This document shows positions 9,231 to 17,568 of a stretch of 64,000 bases of DNA, piece after piece. The position numbers and the translations under genes were made by a program. The DNA is from UBA9732 sp052170315 (GTDB taxonomy: Bacteria > Spirochaetota > Spirochaetia > Sphaerochaetales > Sphaerochaetaceae): the NCBI GenBank assembly GCA_052170315.1, contig JBQNAT010000008.1:1-64000 (forward strand). Reading direction: 5' to 3'. Position 1 is the stretch's first letter. Every line of letters begins with the position of its first letter. The notes beneath the pieces are model-generated. The model did no database searches. It worked only from the letters and a program-made list of their open reading frames with translations, and had not been told where the DNA came from.

Positions 9231-9680
9231 ATGGTTTTTGATACTCTTGACCAGCTTGAAATGTACATTCCTATCCTTCCCGCGCTCAGGGTTGTTGCTG
9301 ATGTTATGGATCACGATGACTTGTATGAAATGAGTTGCGGCAGGTACAGGACCCCTGATTCCAAGGTAACTTATACTATTTCCGAATACATGACATCGAC
9401 TTCCGACAAGCCTTTTGAATACCACAAGTCTCACAGCGATGTGATGATTGTTCTAAGCGGTCAGGAGATGCTGAGTACCAGCTGGCGAGAGCTTAAGAGC
9501 CAAAGCGAGTCCTACGACGCCAAAGCCGATACGGGTTTCTTCCAGGCCGAGCCAATAAGCGCTTTTCAGGCAACGCAGGGACGTTTTGCCGTTTTCTTTC
9601 CTGGCGAGCCTCATAAGAGCGGTGTTGCCATGGGTGAGCATTCTCCCGTAAAGAAGGTAGTTTTCAAGATAGAGGACTGA
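9231..9680 (+). CDS. YhcH/YjgK/YiaL family protein (DUF386)
   Basis: A 149-aa cupin-like protein. Family motifs visible are YHKSHSDVMIVLSGQE (metal-site histidines in the first half) and FFPGEPHKSGVA plus VKKVVFKI at the end. Members are tied to sialic acid or other sugar metabolism and to the beta subunit of evolved beta-galactosidase. No sugar operon is next to it, so the substrate is unknown. AAGGAAG precedes the ATG; it follows the glycosylase with a 2-bp gap. Confidence 0.8.
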   Translation: MVFDTLDQLEMYIPILPALRVVADVMDHDDLYEMSCGRYRTPDSKVTYTISEYMTSTSDKPFEYHKSHSDVMIVLSGQEMLSTSWRELKSQSESYDAKADTGFFQAEPISAFQATQGRFAVFFPGEPHKSGVAMGEHSPVKKVVFKIED

Positions 9681-9723
9681 TATATCCTTTTGTGAAGAAA
9701 GTTGTGTTTTTCTCTCTGCTAAT

Positions 9724-9751
9724 TTGTTTTTCCGTGCACAGCCGTTATATT
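9724..9751 (+). promoter_or_regulatory. Sigma70-like promoter
   Basis: TTGTTT at 9724-9729, a 16-bp spacer and TATATT at 9746-9751, 29 nt upstream of the ATG at 9781. Confidence 0.45.
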
Positions 9752-9780
9752 TAAGCCGGAAATCACGGAGGTTTCAAACT

Positions 9781-10137
9781 ATGAAAAAGGTTTCAGTTAC
9801 AAGTCTGGTTATTGCAATTATTCTTATAGTATGTTCGGTTGCCCTGTTTATATTCGGTTTTTCCGAAATAAGTTCCGGAAGGGTCGTAAGACATATGTCT
9901 AACGGTTTCATGAGGGTATCTTATGTCACGTCAGCGCCGTCAGATAATTTGAGTTTGACATTCGTTGTCCTTGGCGGCTTCCTGCTAAACGGCGGTATCC
10001 TTCTTCTGATACTTTCCGCGATTACGGCTATGCATCCTCATCATTTATGCGGTCATAAGGACGAGCCTTCCTGCGAAAAGCCTGCTTTGAACGAACATGA
10101 CAAGCCGGAATATCTGACTCCTTCAGAAACTCTTTAA
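9781..10137 (+). CDS. Small two-helix membrane protein, unknown
   Basis: A 118-aa protein with two hydrophobic segments (about residues 5-28 and 62-84) and a hydrophilic His- and Glu-rich tail (MHPHHLCGHKDEPSCEK). The start at 9781 is chosen for CACGGAGG upstream. No family recognised. The histidine/cysteine tail could bind metal, but that is a guess. A strong terminator follows. Confidence 0.6.
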   Translation: MKKVSVTSLVIAIILIVCSVALFIFGFSEISSGRVVRHMSNGFMRVSYVTSAPSDNLSLTFVVLGGFLLNGGILLLILSAITAMHPHHLCGHKDEPSCEKPALNEHDKPEYLTPSETL

Positions 10138-10188
10138 TTTAGTCATCCGAAACTTCTTCGTTTTGGTTATAGTTTTCCCTTCACAACT

Positions 10189-10236
10189 GACTGCCGGGAC
10201 CGGACCCCACCGCCCGGCAGTCTCTTTCTGTTTTTT
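10189..10236 (+). terminator. Rho-independent terminator
   Basis: GACTGCCGGG (10189-10198) pairs with CCCGGCAGTC (10213-10222), followed by a T-rich run with six Ts. It ends the gene at 9781. Confidence 0.85.
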
Positions 10237-10243
10237 GAGTTTA

Positions 10244-10455
10244 AAACAGTCTGACAGTGCGACAGTTGACCGGTTTGACAGTGTGACAGTTTGACACTTT
10301 GACAGTATGACATGAAATTTTTGCTATAATTTTATATAATATAATAAGTTATGGCTTTAGCCTGTAAAAGTGTGACCTGTTTTCAACAGTTTAACTGTCT
10401 GACTGTTTGACAAATTTGTCGGACTGTCCAACTGTCAAACTGTTAGACTGTTTTG
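10244..10455. repeat. Two facing clusters of TGACAGT-type short repeats
   Basis: The left arm (about 10244-10313) contains at least six copies of GACAGT, mostly as TTTGACAGTG with an 8-9 bp period. The right arm (about 10379-10455) contains the reverse complement, ACTGT, at least seven times with similar spacing. The AT-rich centre (10325-10350) includes TATAATTTTATATAATATAATAAG. The arms could form a long imperfect hairpin or act as an array of protein-binding iterons. No coding is credible here. Confidence 0.7.
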
Positions 10456-10622
10456 GGAATGCGAAACGAACCCTCTTTTTTTGATTATGAATAAAGCTAT
10501 GTAGCCAAAAAGTGTTCCATAATGGCCGCACCGGTTGACGCAAGTGGCAAAAGGTGATAAATAAAAAGGGCAAAGTAGTGCGCTATATCACTATTTTGAG
10601 AGTCTTTAACACTTAAGGGCGG

Positions 10623-10696
<74 letters not shown>

Positions 10697-10928
10697 AAAA
10701 AGAACTGACGCAAGTCTTATGCTGGTAAAACAATAATCAGCGAATTTTTGGAAACAGGTATGATTTCGGTCATGCCTGTTCTGATTTTATCAGCTTGGTT
10801 AAAATTTTCCGGCGGCTGTTCCTTTACTTCAATATCCGTTTCTATGGGTTACCCTATAATAGATTCCTTCCCGGGTAGGGTTAGTAAGTAATTTTCAAGA
10901 GAGCGATAAATAAGAATTAATCTATGAA
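10697..10928. other. Gap after tRNA-Arg with a hairpin
   Basis: AACAGGTATG (10753-10762) pairs with CATGCCTGTT (10771-10780) with one G-U wobble, followed by CTGATTTTAT; this is a plausible 3' end for the tRNA transcript. I see no gene in the rest up to the phosphofructokinase stop. Confidence 0.5.
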
Positions 10929-12251
10929 TCAATTCTTCATTGTAATGGGCTGACGTGTGTTTTCCAGCACATCGCGCCAAAGGGCGCTTTCCGTATTTAC
11001 AAGGCTGCGCGAAGAGATTGCGAGCTTTATCGGAAGGTTTATGAAACGATCGTTCATCATGCTTGTGAGAACATCCGTCTTTCCCGCCATGGCAGCGTGA
11101 ACAGCGTTGGCGCCCAGACGCGCACAGTAAATAGAATCGAACGAATCGGCCGGCGCGCTGCGAATTATGTAGCTTGGGTCAATGTATTTGATATTTACAG
11201 TCATCTTCTGCTCTTTGAAGTACTTGTGAATTTCATCTTTCAGAAACAGTCCTATATCGTTGAATTTTACGTTTCCGGAGGCATCGGTCCGGCCTGTTTT
11301 GGGAAGAAGGTCCTGTCCTGCGCCTTCAGCGACAAGGATAACGGCATGGCCGCGGTCCTGAAGACGTTTTTTAAGAAAAGGCAGAAGGCCTTTTTCACCG
11401 TAGAGGTCAAAGGGGTTTTCAGGGATAAGACAGAAATTGACATCGCTTTGAGCCAGAGAAGTGTGGGCTGCGATGAAGCCGCTTTCGCGTCCCATGACTT
11501 TTACAAGCCCAATGCCGTTGATGGCGTTTTTAGCCTCGACATGAGCACAGCGGACAACAGGCACGGCCATTGAGACGGCAGTGTCAAAGCCGAATGAACT
11601 CTGGATGAAGGCAAGGTCGTTGTCAATTGTTTTGGGAACACCTACAACAGATATTTTAAGACCGCGTTTTTTGATTTCGGCGGCTATGGCATGGGCGCCG
11701 CGAAGGGTTCCGTCCCCGCCTATCGTGAACAGGATATTCACGTTCATCCTTTCCAGCGTGTCCACAATATCCGCCGTTTGTTCTCCGCCTCCGCGGGCAC
11801 TGCCTAAAATGGTGCCGCCTTTTTCCTGAATATCGTCAACTACATCCGGGTCAAGTGATACAGGGGCTTCTTTTGAGGTTGGAAGAAGACCCTGATAGCC
11901 GAATCTGATGCCGCTTATTCTGCGGACTCCGTAACGGTACCAGAGACAGCGGACAACCGCTCTTATTACGTTGTTGAGCCCCGGGCATATACCTCCGCAT
12001 GTGCAGATTGCTGCATGTACGTGTACAGGGTTGAAGTAGATGTTTTTTCTGGGACCCGCGAGCTCTACGGTCTCTTCGTTTTCAGGTATCCAATGGCCAT
12101 CTTTGCTCATTACCGTGTCAATGCAGTGGAGAATCCTTTCGTCATCCGAAACATAGTCCGCAAAACCGTCGCCGTCTACGCTGCTCATACGAAGCGGAGA
12201 GGGTATCCGCGCTTCTCCCAAAGTCTCAATTGTAAAGTCGTCTTTATTCAT
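10929..12251 (-). CDS. pfk: 6-phosphofructokinase (spirochaete/plant-type clade)
   Basis: A 440-aa phosphofructokinase. Visible motifs are CGGICPGLNNVIRAVV, the donor-site loop TIGGDGTLRGA and PKTIDNDL. Gly in GGDG rather than Asp (GGDD) suggests ATP rather than pyrophosphate as donor, by the established PFK rule; the clade includes treponemal and plant enzymes. The ATG at 12251 starts MNKDDF. A TTG frame from 12281 adds ten residues without a ribosome site. A TATATT box ends 6 nt before this ATG and there is no Shine-Dalgarno, so the message may be leaderless. Confidence 0.9.
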   Translation of the reverse strand: MNKDDFTIETLGEARIPSPLRMSSVDGDGFADYVSDDERILHCIDTVMSKDGHWIPENEETVELAGPRKNIYFNPVHVHAAICTCGGICPGLNNVIRAVVRCLWYRYGVRRISGIRFGYQGLLPTSKEAPVSLDPDVVDDIQEKGGTILGSARGGGEQTADIVDTLERMNVNILFTIGGDGTLRGAHAIAAEIKKRGLKISVVGVPKTIDNDLAFIQSSFGFDTAVSMAVPVVRCAHVEAKNAINGIGLVKVMGRESGFIAAHTSLAQSDVNFCLIPENPFDLYGEKGLLPFLKKRLQDRGHAVILVAEGAGQDLLPKTGRTDASGNVKFNDIGLFLKDEIHKYFKEQKMTVNIKYIDPSYIIRSAPADSFDSIYCARLGANAVHAAMAGKTDVLTSMMNDRFINLPIKLAISSRSLVNTESALWRDVLENTRQPITMKN

Positions 12252-12331
12252 ATTTATAATATACACATAAAAGGGGAGCAATAGTAAAAGATTATTTTAA
12301 AAAAGTCAGAGTTCCGCCTGTGTTTTGATGA

Positions 12332-12360
12332 TTGTCATTTCTTTGGCTATGGTAAATAAT
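12332..12360 (+). promoter_or_regulatory. Sigma70-like promoter giving a probable leaderless mRNA
   Basis: TTGTCA at 12332-12337, a 17-bp spacer and AATAAT at 12355-12360. The ATG at 12368 sits 7 nt downstream with no Shine-Dalgarno between. Confidence 0.5.
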
Positions 12361-12367
12361 CGTTGAT

Positions 12368-13201
12368 ATGAAACCCGAAAAAAAGAAGCTGAACTTTTTC
12401 CTTGATGTTGACGGTACTCTCCTGCCTGTAGGAAAGGGTGTGCCTGAAAGCGCGGAAAAGGCTTTGGAAAAGGCTAAGGCTTTGGGACACCGGCTTTTTT
12501 TCTGTACGGGAAGAAGCCGGAACGAACTTTCCGAAAAGGTGAAATACCTGCCTTTTGACGGCGGAGTTTTTTCGGCTGGTGCCTGTGTGATGTTCCATAA
12601 CAGAATAATAATGCAAAAATATGCTTCAAATGAACAAAAGAAGCTGTTTTTTGAAGCGGTTGATAAATATAATCTGCTTTGTTTCAGCCAGGGGCCGGAG
12701 GCAACTTATACTACAGAGGAAGCCGTTGATTTTTACAACTTTCTTACCAGAAGTATCTATTCCGGGACTACAGACCTTGAAGGTTTCAGGCTTGTATCCA
12801 GATTCCCGGATGATGTTCCGCTGATAAAATCCTATATAATGTCCAAAGAAGGCAGGGTTCTTGAAGCAAGGAGGGCACTGGAAGGGCCGTTTCACTGTGT
12901 CAACAACACAACGGGGCTGCCTGAAATAAATGCGGCAGAGGTAATGGTCGCAGGTATTTCCAAAGGCTTCGGTATGGAATGGCTGATAAATTTCCTTGGA
13001 GAGGGGCTGGAGACATCGGTTGGTATAGGAGACGGGGAGAACGATTTGGAAATGATTGAAAAGTGTCGTTTAGGTATAGCTATGGGCAATTCGGACAGAG
13101 CTTTGAAAGTACGTGCCGATTTTGTAACCACGGATATCGGGGATGACGGGCTTTCAAATGCAATTGAGTATGCTTTGAATGTTTTAGGGAGTCAGGCATG
13201 A
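12368..13201 (+). CDS. HAD-superfamily Cof-type phosphatase
   Basis: A 277-aa class IIB HAD hydrolase. Motif I is FFLDVDGTLLP (residues 10-20), motif II FFCTGRSR, and motif IV GIGDGENDLEMIE followed by AMGNS. Such enzymes dephosphorylate sugar phosphates, flavin precursors or PLP; the substrate cannot be read from sequence. It overlaps the next gene by 4 bp (ATGA), so the two are translationally coupled. Confidence 0.88.
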   Translation: MKPEKKKLNFFLDVDGTLLPVGKGVPESAEKALEKAKALGHRLFFCTGRSRNELSEKVKYLPFDGGVFSAGACVMFHNRIIMQKYASNEQKKLFFEAVDKYNLLCFSQGPEATYTTEEAVDFYNFLTRSIYSGTTDLEGFRLVSRFPDDVPLIKSYIMSKEGRVLEARRALEGPFHCVNNTTGLPEINAAEVMVAGISKGFGMEWLINFLGEGLETSVGIGDGENDLEMIEKCRLGIAMGNSDRALKVRADFVTTDIGDDGLSNAIEYALNVLGSQA

Positions 13202-14214
13202 AGATTCTTATTATCGGCGGCACGGGTACTATAAGCTCCGCAATAACAAAGCTCATCTCGGACAGGGGTAAGGATGAAGTTTGGGTTCTTAACAGGGGAA
13301 ACGGCTCGGCTTCTTTGGCTGAGGGCATACACCGGATTACTGCAGATGCCTATGACGGAGATTTTCTGTCCAAGGCCTTAAAAGGTATGTATTTTGATAC
13401 TGTATGCTATTTTATCGGCTTCACTGTCAGTCAGGTCAAAACCGCCTATGAGGTTCTTAAAAACCACATTGGGCAGTTTATTTACATAAGTTCCGCGTCC
13501 GTTTATCAGAAGCCTCCTAAAAGCTGGCTTATAACAGAGGAAACGCCTCTTGAGAATCCGTATTGGGAATATTCCAGAAATAAGATTGAATGCGAGAATT
13601 TCCTTATGGGGAAGTACAGGGACGAAAGTTTTCCGGTAACGATTGTCAGACCAAGCCATACCTACTGTGAAAAGTCGGTTCCGGTTGGGATTCACGGGGT
13701 CAGGGGAAGCTGGCAGATTCTAAAACGAATGCTTGAAGGCAAGCCTGTTATTGTGCACGGCGACGGTACGTCTTTGTGGACAATGACTGACAGCCGGGAT
13801 TTCGCAAAAGCCTTTGCAGGTCTTATGGGAAATCCGAAGGCCATAGGCAGGGCTTTCCACATTACAAGCGATGAATCCATTCCGTGGAATCTGATATATA
13901 CGGATATCGCGGATGCTCTGTCAGAATGTCTTGGTAGGAAGGTCAATGCAAATCTTGTTCATGTTGCGTCGGACAGGATAATAGCGGAAGGAAAAGCTTT
14001 CGGCTATGATTTGGAAGGGAATCTTAAAGGGGACAAATCCAACAGCGTAGTGTTTGACAATTCCAGGGTAAAGTCTGTCGTTCCTGATTTCAGAGCTGAG
14101 ATAAGCCATAAAGAGGGAACTCTGAGGGCTGTGAAGTATATTCTGTCTCATCCTGAGCTTCAGATTGAAGACCCCGATTTTGATAGATTCTGCGACCGTT
14201 TGGCTGAACTCTGA
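13198..14214 (+). CDS. NAD-dependent epimerase/dehydratase (extended SDR)
   Basis: A 338-aa protein with an N-terminal Rossmann motif (ILIIGGTGTISSAI) and the catalytic-type YWEYSRNKIECE (Y-x3-K) near residue 120, then IVRPSHTY. It resembles extended SDRs acting on nucleotide sugars. Start preceded by AGGGAG. Coupled to the HAD gene; both may act in one sugar-phosphate route, which is inference. Confidence 0.8.
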   Translation: MKILIIGGTGTISSAITKLISDRGKDEVWVLNRGNGSASLAEGIHRITADAYDGDFLSKALKGMYFDTVCYFIGFTVSQVKTAYEVLKNHIGQFIYISSASVYQKPPKSWLITEETPLENPYWEYSRNKIECENFLMGKYRDESFPVTIVRPSHTYCEKSVPVGIHGVRGSWQILKRMLEGKPVIVHGDGTSLWTMTDSRDFAKAFAGLMGNPKAIGRAFHITSDESIPWNLIYTDIADALSECLGRKVNANLVHVASDRIIAEGKAFGYDLEGNLKGDKSNSVVFDNSRVKSVVPDFRAEISHKEGTLRAVKYILSHPELQIEDPDFDRFCDRLAEL

Positions 14215-14343
14215 GAGTTTCCAATCCATTCCCGTTTCCCCTTTTTTGCTTACAAGCTGTCTGTTTTACTTGTGCCGAATAAAAAACGCGATAAAATTTA
14301 AGTTGATTTATCTAAAGAAATTTGAATTTGATTAGCCGGAAGA

Positions 14344-14372
14344 TTGAAGAGTTTTTTAAAATATGTTAGTGT
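14344..14372 (+). promoter_or_regulatory. Possible promoter for EF-G
   Basis: TTGAAG at 14344-14349, a 17-bp spacer and TAGTGT at 14367-14372 within an AT-rich 213-bp gap. The -10 is weak. The ATG follows at 14428 with GAGG 10 nt ahead. Confidence 0.35.
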
Positions 14373-14427
14373 ACCAAGGTTTTTAGTGTAAAGGACTTTT
14401 GAAGATTTTATTTGAGGATTTAAAAAA

Positions 14428-16539
14428 ATGGCAACAGACCTGTCAATGATGAGAAACATAGGAATCAGCGCGCATATTGATTCCGGAAAAACAACGCTTA
14501 GCGAAAGAATCCTGTTTTACTGCAACAGGATTCACGCAATACATGAAGTTCACGGCAAGGACGGCGTAGGAGCCACAATGGACAGCATGGAACTGGAGAG
14601 GGAACGCGGCATTACAATTGCCAGCGCCGCTACCAGTGTACATTGGAAGGGTTATGAAATTAACGTTATAGATACTCCGGGCCATGTGGATTTCACAATA
14701 GAAGTGGAGAGGTCTCTCAGAGTTCTTGACGGGGCCATTCTGGTTCTATGTTCTGTAGGAGGCGTACAGAGCCAGAGCATAACCGTTGACAGACAGATGG
14801 ACCGCTATAAAGTTCCAAGGATTGCCTTCATAAACAAGTGCGACCGCGTGGGCGCAAATCCCTATAGAGTTGTGGGTCAGATGAGGGAAAAACTCCATCT
14901 TAACGCAGTTCTTGTTGAACTTCCTATTGGTCTTGAGGACAAGCTTGAAGGCGTTGTTGACCTTATCAGGATGAAGGCCATTTACTTTGATGAACCCAAT
15001 GGAACGGTTCTCAGGGAAGAAGAGATACCCGCTTCAATGCTTGAAGAGGCCCAGAGCAGAAGAGACGCTCTTATAGAAGCTGCCTCCGACTATGACGATG
15101 ACCTTATGGGAATGATACTTGAAGGCGAAGAACCTTCCGCGGAAATGATAGAAGCCGCCATCAGGCGCGGAACGCTTTCGCTTAAGATGTGTCCTGTCTT
15201 TGTAGGCTCCGCTCATAAAAATAAGGGCATCCAGCCTCTGCTTGACGGCGTAACGAAGTATCTCCCTGAGCCGAGGGACGTTGAGAACAGGGCTCTGGAC
15301 CTTGATAATAACGAAAATGAAGTAGTGCTTGAATCTGATGATAAGAAGATTCCGGTTGTGCTTGCTTTCAAGCTTGAAGACGGACGCTACGGCCAGCTTA
15401 CATACATAAGAGTATATCAGGGCAAGCTCAGAAAAGGCGATGAGCTTACAAATACCAGAACCGGCCGCCGTTTCAGGATAGGCAGGCTTATCAAGATGCA
15501 CGCTTCGGAAATGGAAGACATCAACGAATGCGGAGCCGGCGAGATAGCTGCAATGTTCGGAATTGACTGCGCAAGCGGAGATACCTTCTGCGGAGCGGGG
15601 CTTAACTACGCAATGACATCCATGTTTGTTCCCAATCCCGTAATTTCTCTTGCCATACATCCTAAGGATAAGAAGAGTCAGGACAACATGAGCAAGGCGG
15701 TTAACCGTTTCATGAAAGAAGATCCCACCTTCCAGTGCTATGTGGACCCTGAAAGTAACGAGACAATAATAAAGGGAATGGGAGAGCTCCATCTTGACGT
15801 TTACGTTGAAAGAATGAAGCGCGAATACAACTGCGAGGTAACTGTGGGCGCTCCTGAAGTTGCCTACCGGGAAGCTATTTCCCAGAGGGCGGATTTCAAC
15901 TATACCCACAAGAAGCAGACAGGCGGAAGCGGCCAGTACGCGCGTGTCGCGGGCTACATAGAGCCTATCATTCAGGAGCCGGGTTCAGCAGAGGAACCTA
16001 AGGACTTTGAGTTTGTGAACGAAGTAAAGGGAGGCGCAATCCCCACGGAGTACATCCCTTCCTGCGAAAAAGGCTTCATGAACGCAATGAAGAAGGGGCC
16101 GCAGCTTGGTTTCCCGATTGTGGGCGTGCGTGTGTGCGTCAATGACGGCGCATGGCATCCTGTGGATTCTTCCGATATGGCCTTCCAGACTGCGGCGATT
16201 GCCGCGTTCAGGGAAGCCTTCGCAAAGGCAAAGCCTACAATTCTTGAGCCCATTATGAAGGTTGAAATCGAAGGGCCTTCAGAATTCCAGGGCGCGATTT
16301 TCGGCACTGTGAACCAGCGACGCGGAATGATTGTCAGCTCCACGGAAGACAACAACGTCTGCACCGTGGACGCGGAAGTCCCTCTTGCCGAAATGTTCGG
16401 ATACTCGACTGTCCTCAGGTCAATGACCCAGGGAAAGGCCGAATACACAATGGAGGTTTGCCGCTACGCCAGGGTTCCGCAGTCAATTGCCGAGGAACTT
16501 AAGAAGCAGAAGGAAGAAAAGGATAAAAACGGGAAGTGA
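14428..16539 (+). CDS. fusA: Elongation factor G, spirochaetal/mitochondrial EF-G1 type
   Basis: A 703-aa translational GTPase. G1 is AHIDSGKTT, G2 ERGITIASAATS, G3 DTPGHVDF and G4 NKCD. HIDSGKTT and the block GKDGVGATMDSMELERERGIT are features of mitochondrial EF-G1 and the spirochaetal homologue specialised for translocation, with a second EF-G for recycling expected elsewhere in such genomes. Domains II-V are complete, including the domain IV segment around TGGSGQYARV. Confidence 0.93.
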   Translation: MATDLSMMRNIGISAHIDSGKTTLSERILFYCNRIHAIHEVHGKDGVGATMDSMELERERGITIASAATSVHWKGYEINVIDTPGHVDFTIEVERSLRVLDGAILVLCSVGGVQSQSITVDRQMDRYKVPRIAFINKCDRVGANPYRVVGQMREKLHLNAVLVELPIGLEDKLEGVVDLIRMKAIYFDEPNGTVLREEEIPASMLEEAQSRRDALIEAASDYDDDLMGMILEGEEPSAEMIEAAIRRGTLSLKMCPVFVGSAHKNKGIQPLLDGVTKYLPEPRDVENRALDLDNNENEVVLESDDKKIPVVLAFKLEDGRYGQLTYIRVYQGKLRKGDELTNTRTGRRFRIGRLIKMHASEMEDINECGAGEIAAMFGIDCASGDTFCGAGLNYAMTSMFVPNPVISLAIHPKDKKSQDNMSKAVNRFMKEDPTFQCYVDPESNETIIKGMGELHLDVYVERMKREYNCEVTVGAPEVAYREAISQRADFNYTHKKQTGGSGQYARVAGYIEPIIQEPGSAEEPKDFEFVNEVKGGAIPTEYIPSCEKGFMNAMKKGPQLGFPIVGVRVCVNDGAWHPVDSSDMAFQTAAIAAFREAFAKAKPTILEPIMKVEIEGPSEFQGAIFGTVNQRRGMIVSSTEDNNVCTVDAEVPLAEMFGYSTVLRSMTQGKAEYTMEVCRYARVPQSIAEELKKQKEEKDKNGK

Positions 16540-16600
16540 TTTCCTTTTTTCGTGTTATAGTTGTTGTAGTAAATATCGCAAAAAGATAAAGGACAGACAT

Positions 16601-17308
16601 ATGGAAGTTGCAGAGCTTATCAAGAAAAGCCCAATAAGAGTATTTGAAGAGTCCATAGACGGCGGACTGGGCCGCGGAAACCTGGGAGTGCTTGCCTCAC
16701 GCCACGGTGTAGGAAAGACCGCCTGTATGGTGCATCTTGCAATTGACAAGATACTTAGGGGAAACAACGTCATTCACGTATCGTTCGGCGCAAACGTTGA
16801 GCATATCATGAACTGGTACAAGGAAGCCTTCAGGGAGATTTCCGAATTCAGGAGTCTTGACGATGCCTTTGACGTATATCAGGCTATAAGGGCAAACCGC
16901 GTCATGATGAATTTCTCGCAGGAAGGCGTTGGTGTGGACAAGGTTCTCTCAAGTCTTGAAACCCTGATAGACCAGGGTTCTTTCAAGGCGGATGCGGTAT
17001 TCTTTGACGGATACAAGCTCACAATCGCTTCTGATGAGGATGTGAGGAAGATTAAGGAATTCGCAAAAAAGATGAACATTGAAGTCTGGTTCAGCATTTC
17101 GCCTACAAGGCCTAACGTTGAATTTACCGAATATGGCGTACCAGTGACTATGGAGCCGTATCTTGACATGATAGATGTTCTTGTGGGGCTTCACTATAAT
17201 GACGAAAAAAGCAGGGTTATCATGACAATTGTTAAGGACCATGGAAAGAATATTCCGCATCCGTCAGGAGTTGCCCTTGACCCAAATACAATGCTGATAA
17301 GTGAATAA
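16601..17308 (+). CDS. P-loop (RecA/DnaB-like) protein, unknown role
   Basis: A 235-aa protein, start chosen at the ATG at 16601 with AAAGGAC upstream. Walker A is ASRHGVGKTA (about residues 32-41) and a Walker B-like strand is DAVFFDGYK (about 128-136), with VIHVSFGAN after the P-loop. The layout resembles a compact KaiC/DnaB-type ATPase core without extra domains. It lies 62 bp after EF-G and may share its transcript; a terminator follows. I do not recognise a named family. Confidence 0.65.
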   Translation: MEVAELIKKSPIRVFEESIDGGLGRGNLGVLASRHGVGKTACMVHLAIDKILRGNNVIHVSFGANVEHIMNWYKEAFREISEFRSLDDAFDVYQAIRANRVMMNFSQEGVGVDKVLSSLETLIDQGSFKADAVFFDGYKLTIASDEDVRKIKEFAKKMNIEVWFSISPTRPNVEFTEYGVPVTMEPYLDMIDVLVGLHYNDEKSRVIMTIVKDHGKNIPHPSGVALDPNTMLISE

Positions 17309-17327
17309 TTTTTTTATGCTGAATCTG

Positions 17328-17354
17328 AAAGGCTCCATTTCGGGAGCTTTTTTT
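17328..17354 (+). terminator. Rho-independent terminator
   Basis: GCTCC (17332-17336) pairs with GGAGC (17343-17347), flanked by AAA/TTT pairing and followed by a run of Ts; it lies 20 nt after the P-loop gene. Confidence 0.75.
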
Positions 17355-17404
17355 TAAGTTTCCGCAAAGCATTCAAAAAAGAAGAAAAAATACACAAATA
17401 AGGC

Positions 17405-17433
17405 TTGACCCGTACCCCCTTTGGGTTTATGGT
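17405..17433 (+). promoter_or_regulatory. Sigma70-like promoter for the ABC transporter leader
   Basis: TTGACC at 17405-17410, a 17-bp spacer and TATGGT at 17428-17433. The start point would be near 17440, leaving about 130 nt of leader before the ATG at 17569. Confidence 0.6.
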
Positions 17434-17439
17434 TGCCCT

Positions 17440-17568
17440 TGTAAAGTGTGGGGACCAGCTACATCTAAGAATCCCCACAGTTCTGAAGGCAAACAATGCA
17501 TGTGGTGCCACCCTAGTCAAGTAAGACGACTTCAGAACGAACTGCATTTTACCTAGGGTTTTTGCAGA
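17440..17568 (+). ncRNA. Structured 5' leader, candidate cis-regulatory RNA
   Basis: Stem A is TGTGGGGA (17447-17454) with TCCCCACA (17472-17479), a perfect 8 bp around a 17-nt loop. Stem B is TTCTGAAG (17481-17488) with CTTCAGAA (17530-17537). Stem D is ACCCTAG (17510-17516) with CTAGGGT (17553-17559), followed by a short T run. B and D cross each other, so they must form a pseudoknot or be mutually exclusive. D contains the only Shine-Dalgarno-like AGGG before the start codon. This has the layout of a translational or attenuation switch. It matches no riboswitch class I can recall. Confidence 0.55.

Noticed and set aside
10244..10455. CRISPR array
   Set aside because: The units are 7-9 bp without unique spacers, and no cas gene is present.
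15034..15909. 291-codon minus-strand frame within EF-G
   Set aside because: Antisense shadow of a highly conserved gene, with no promoter or ribosome site.
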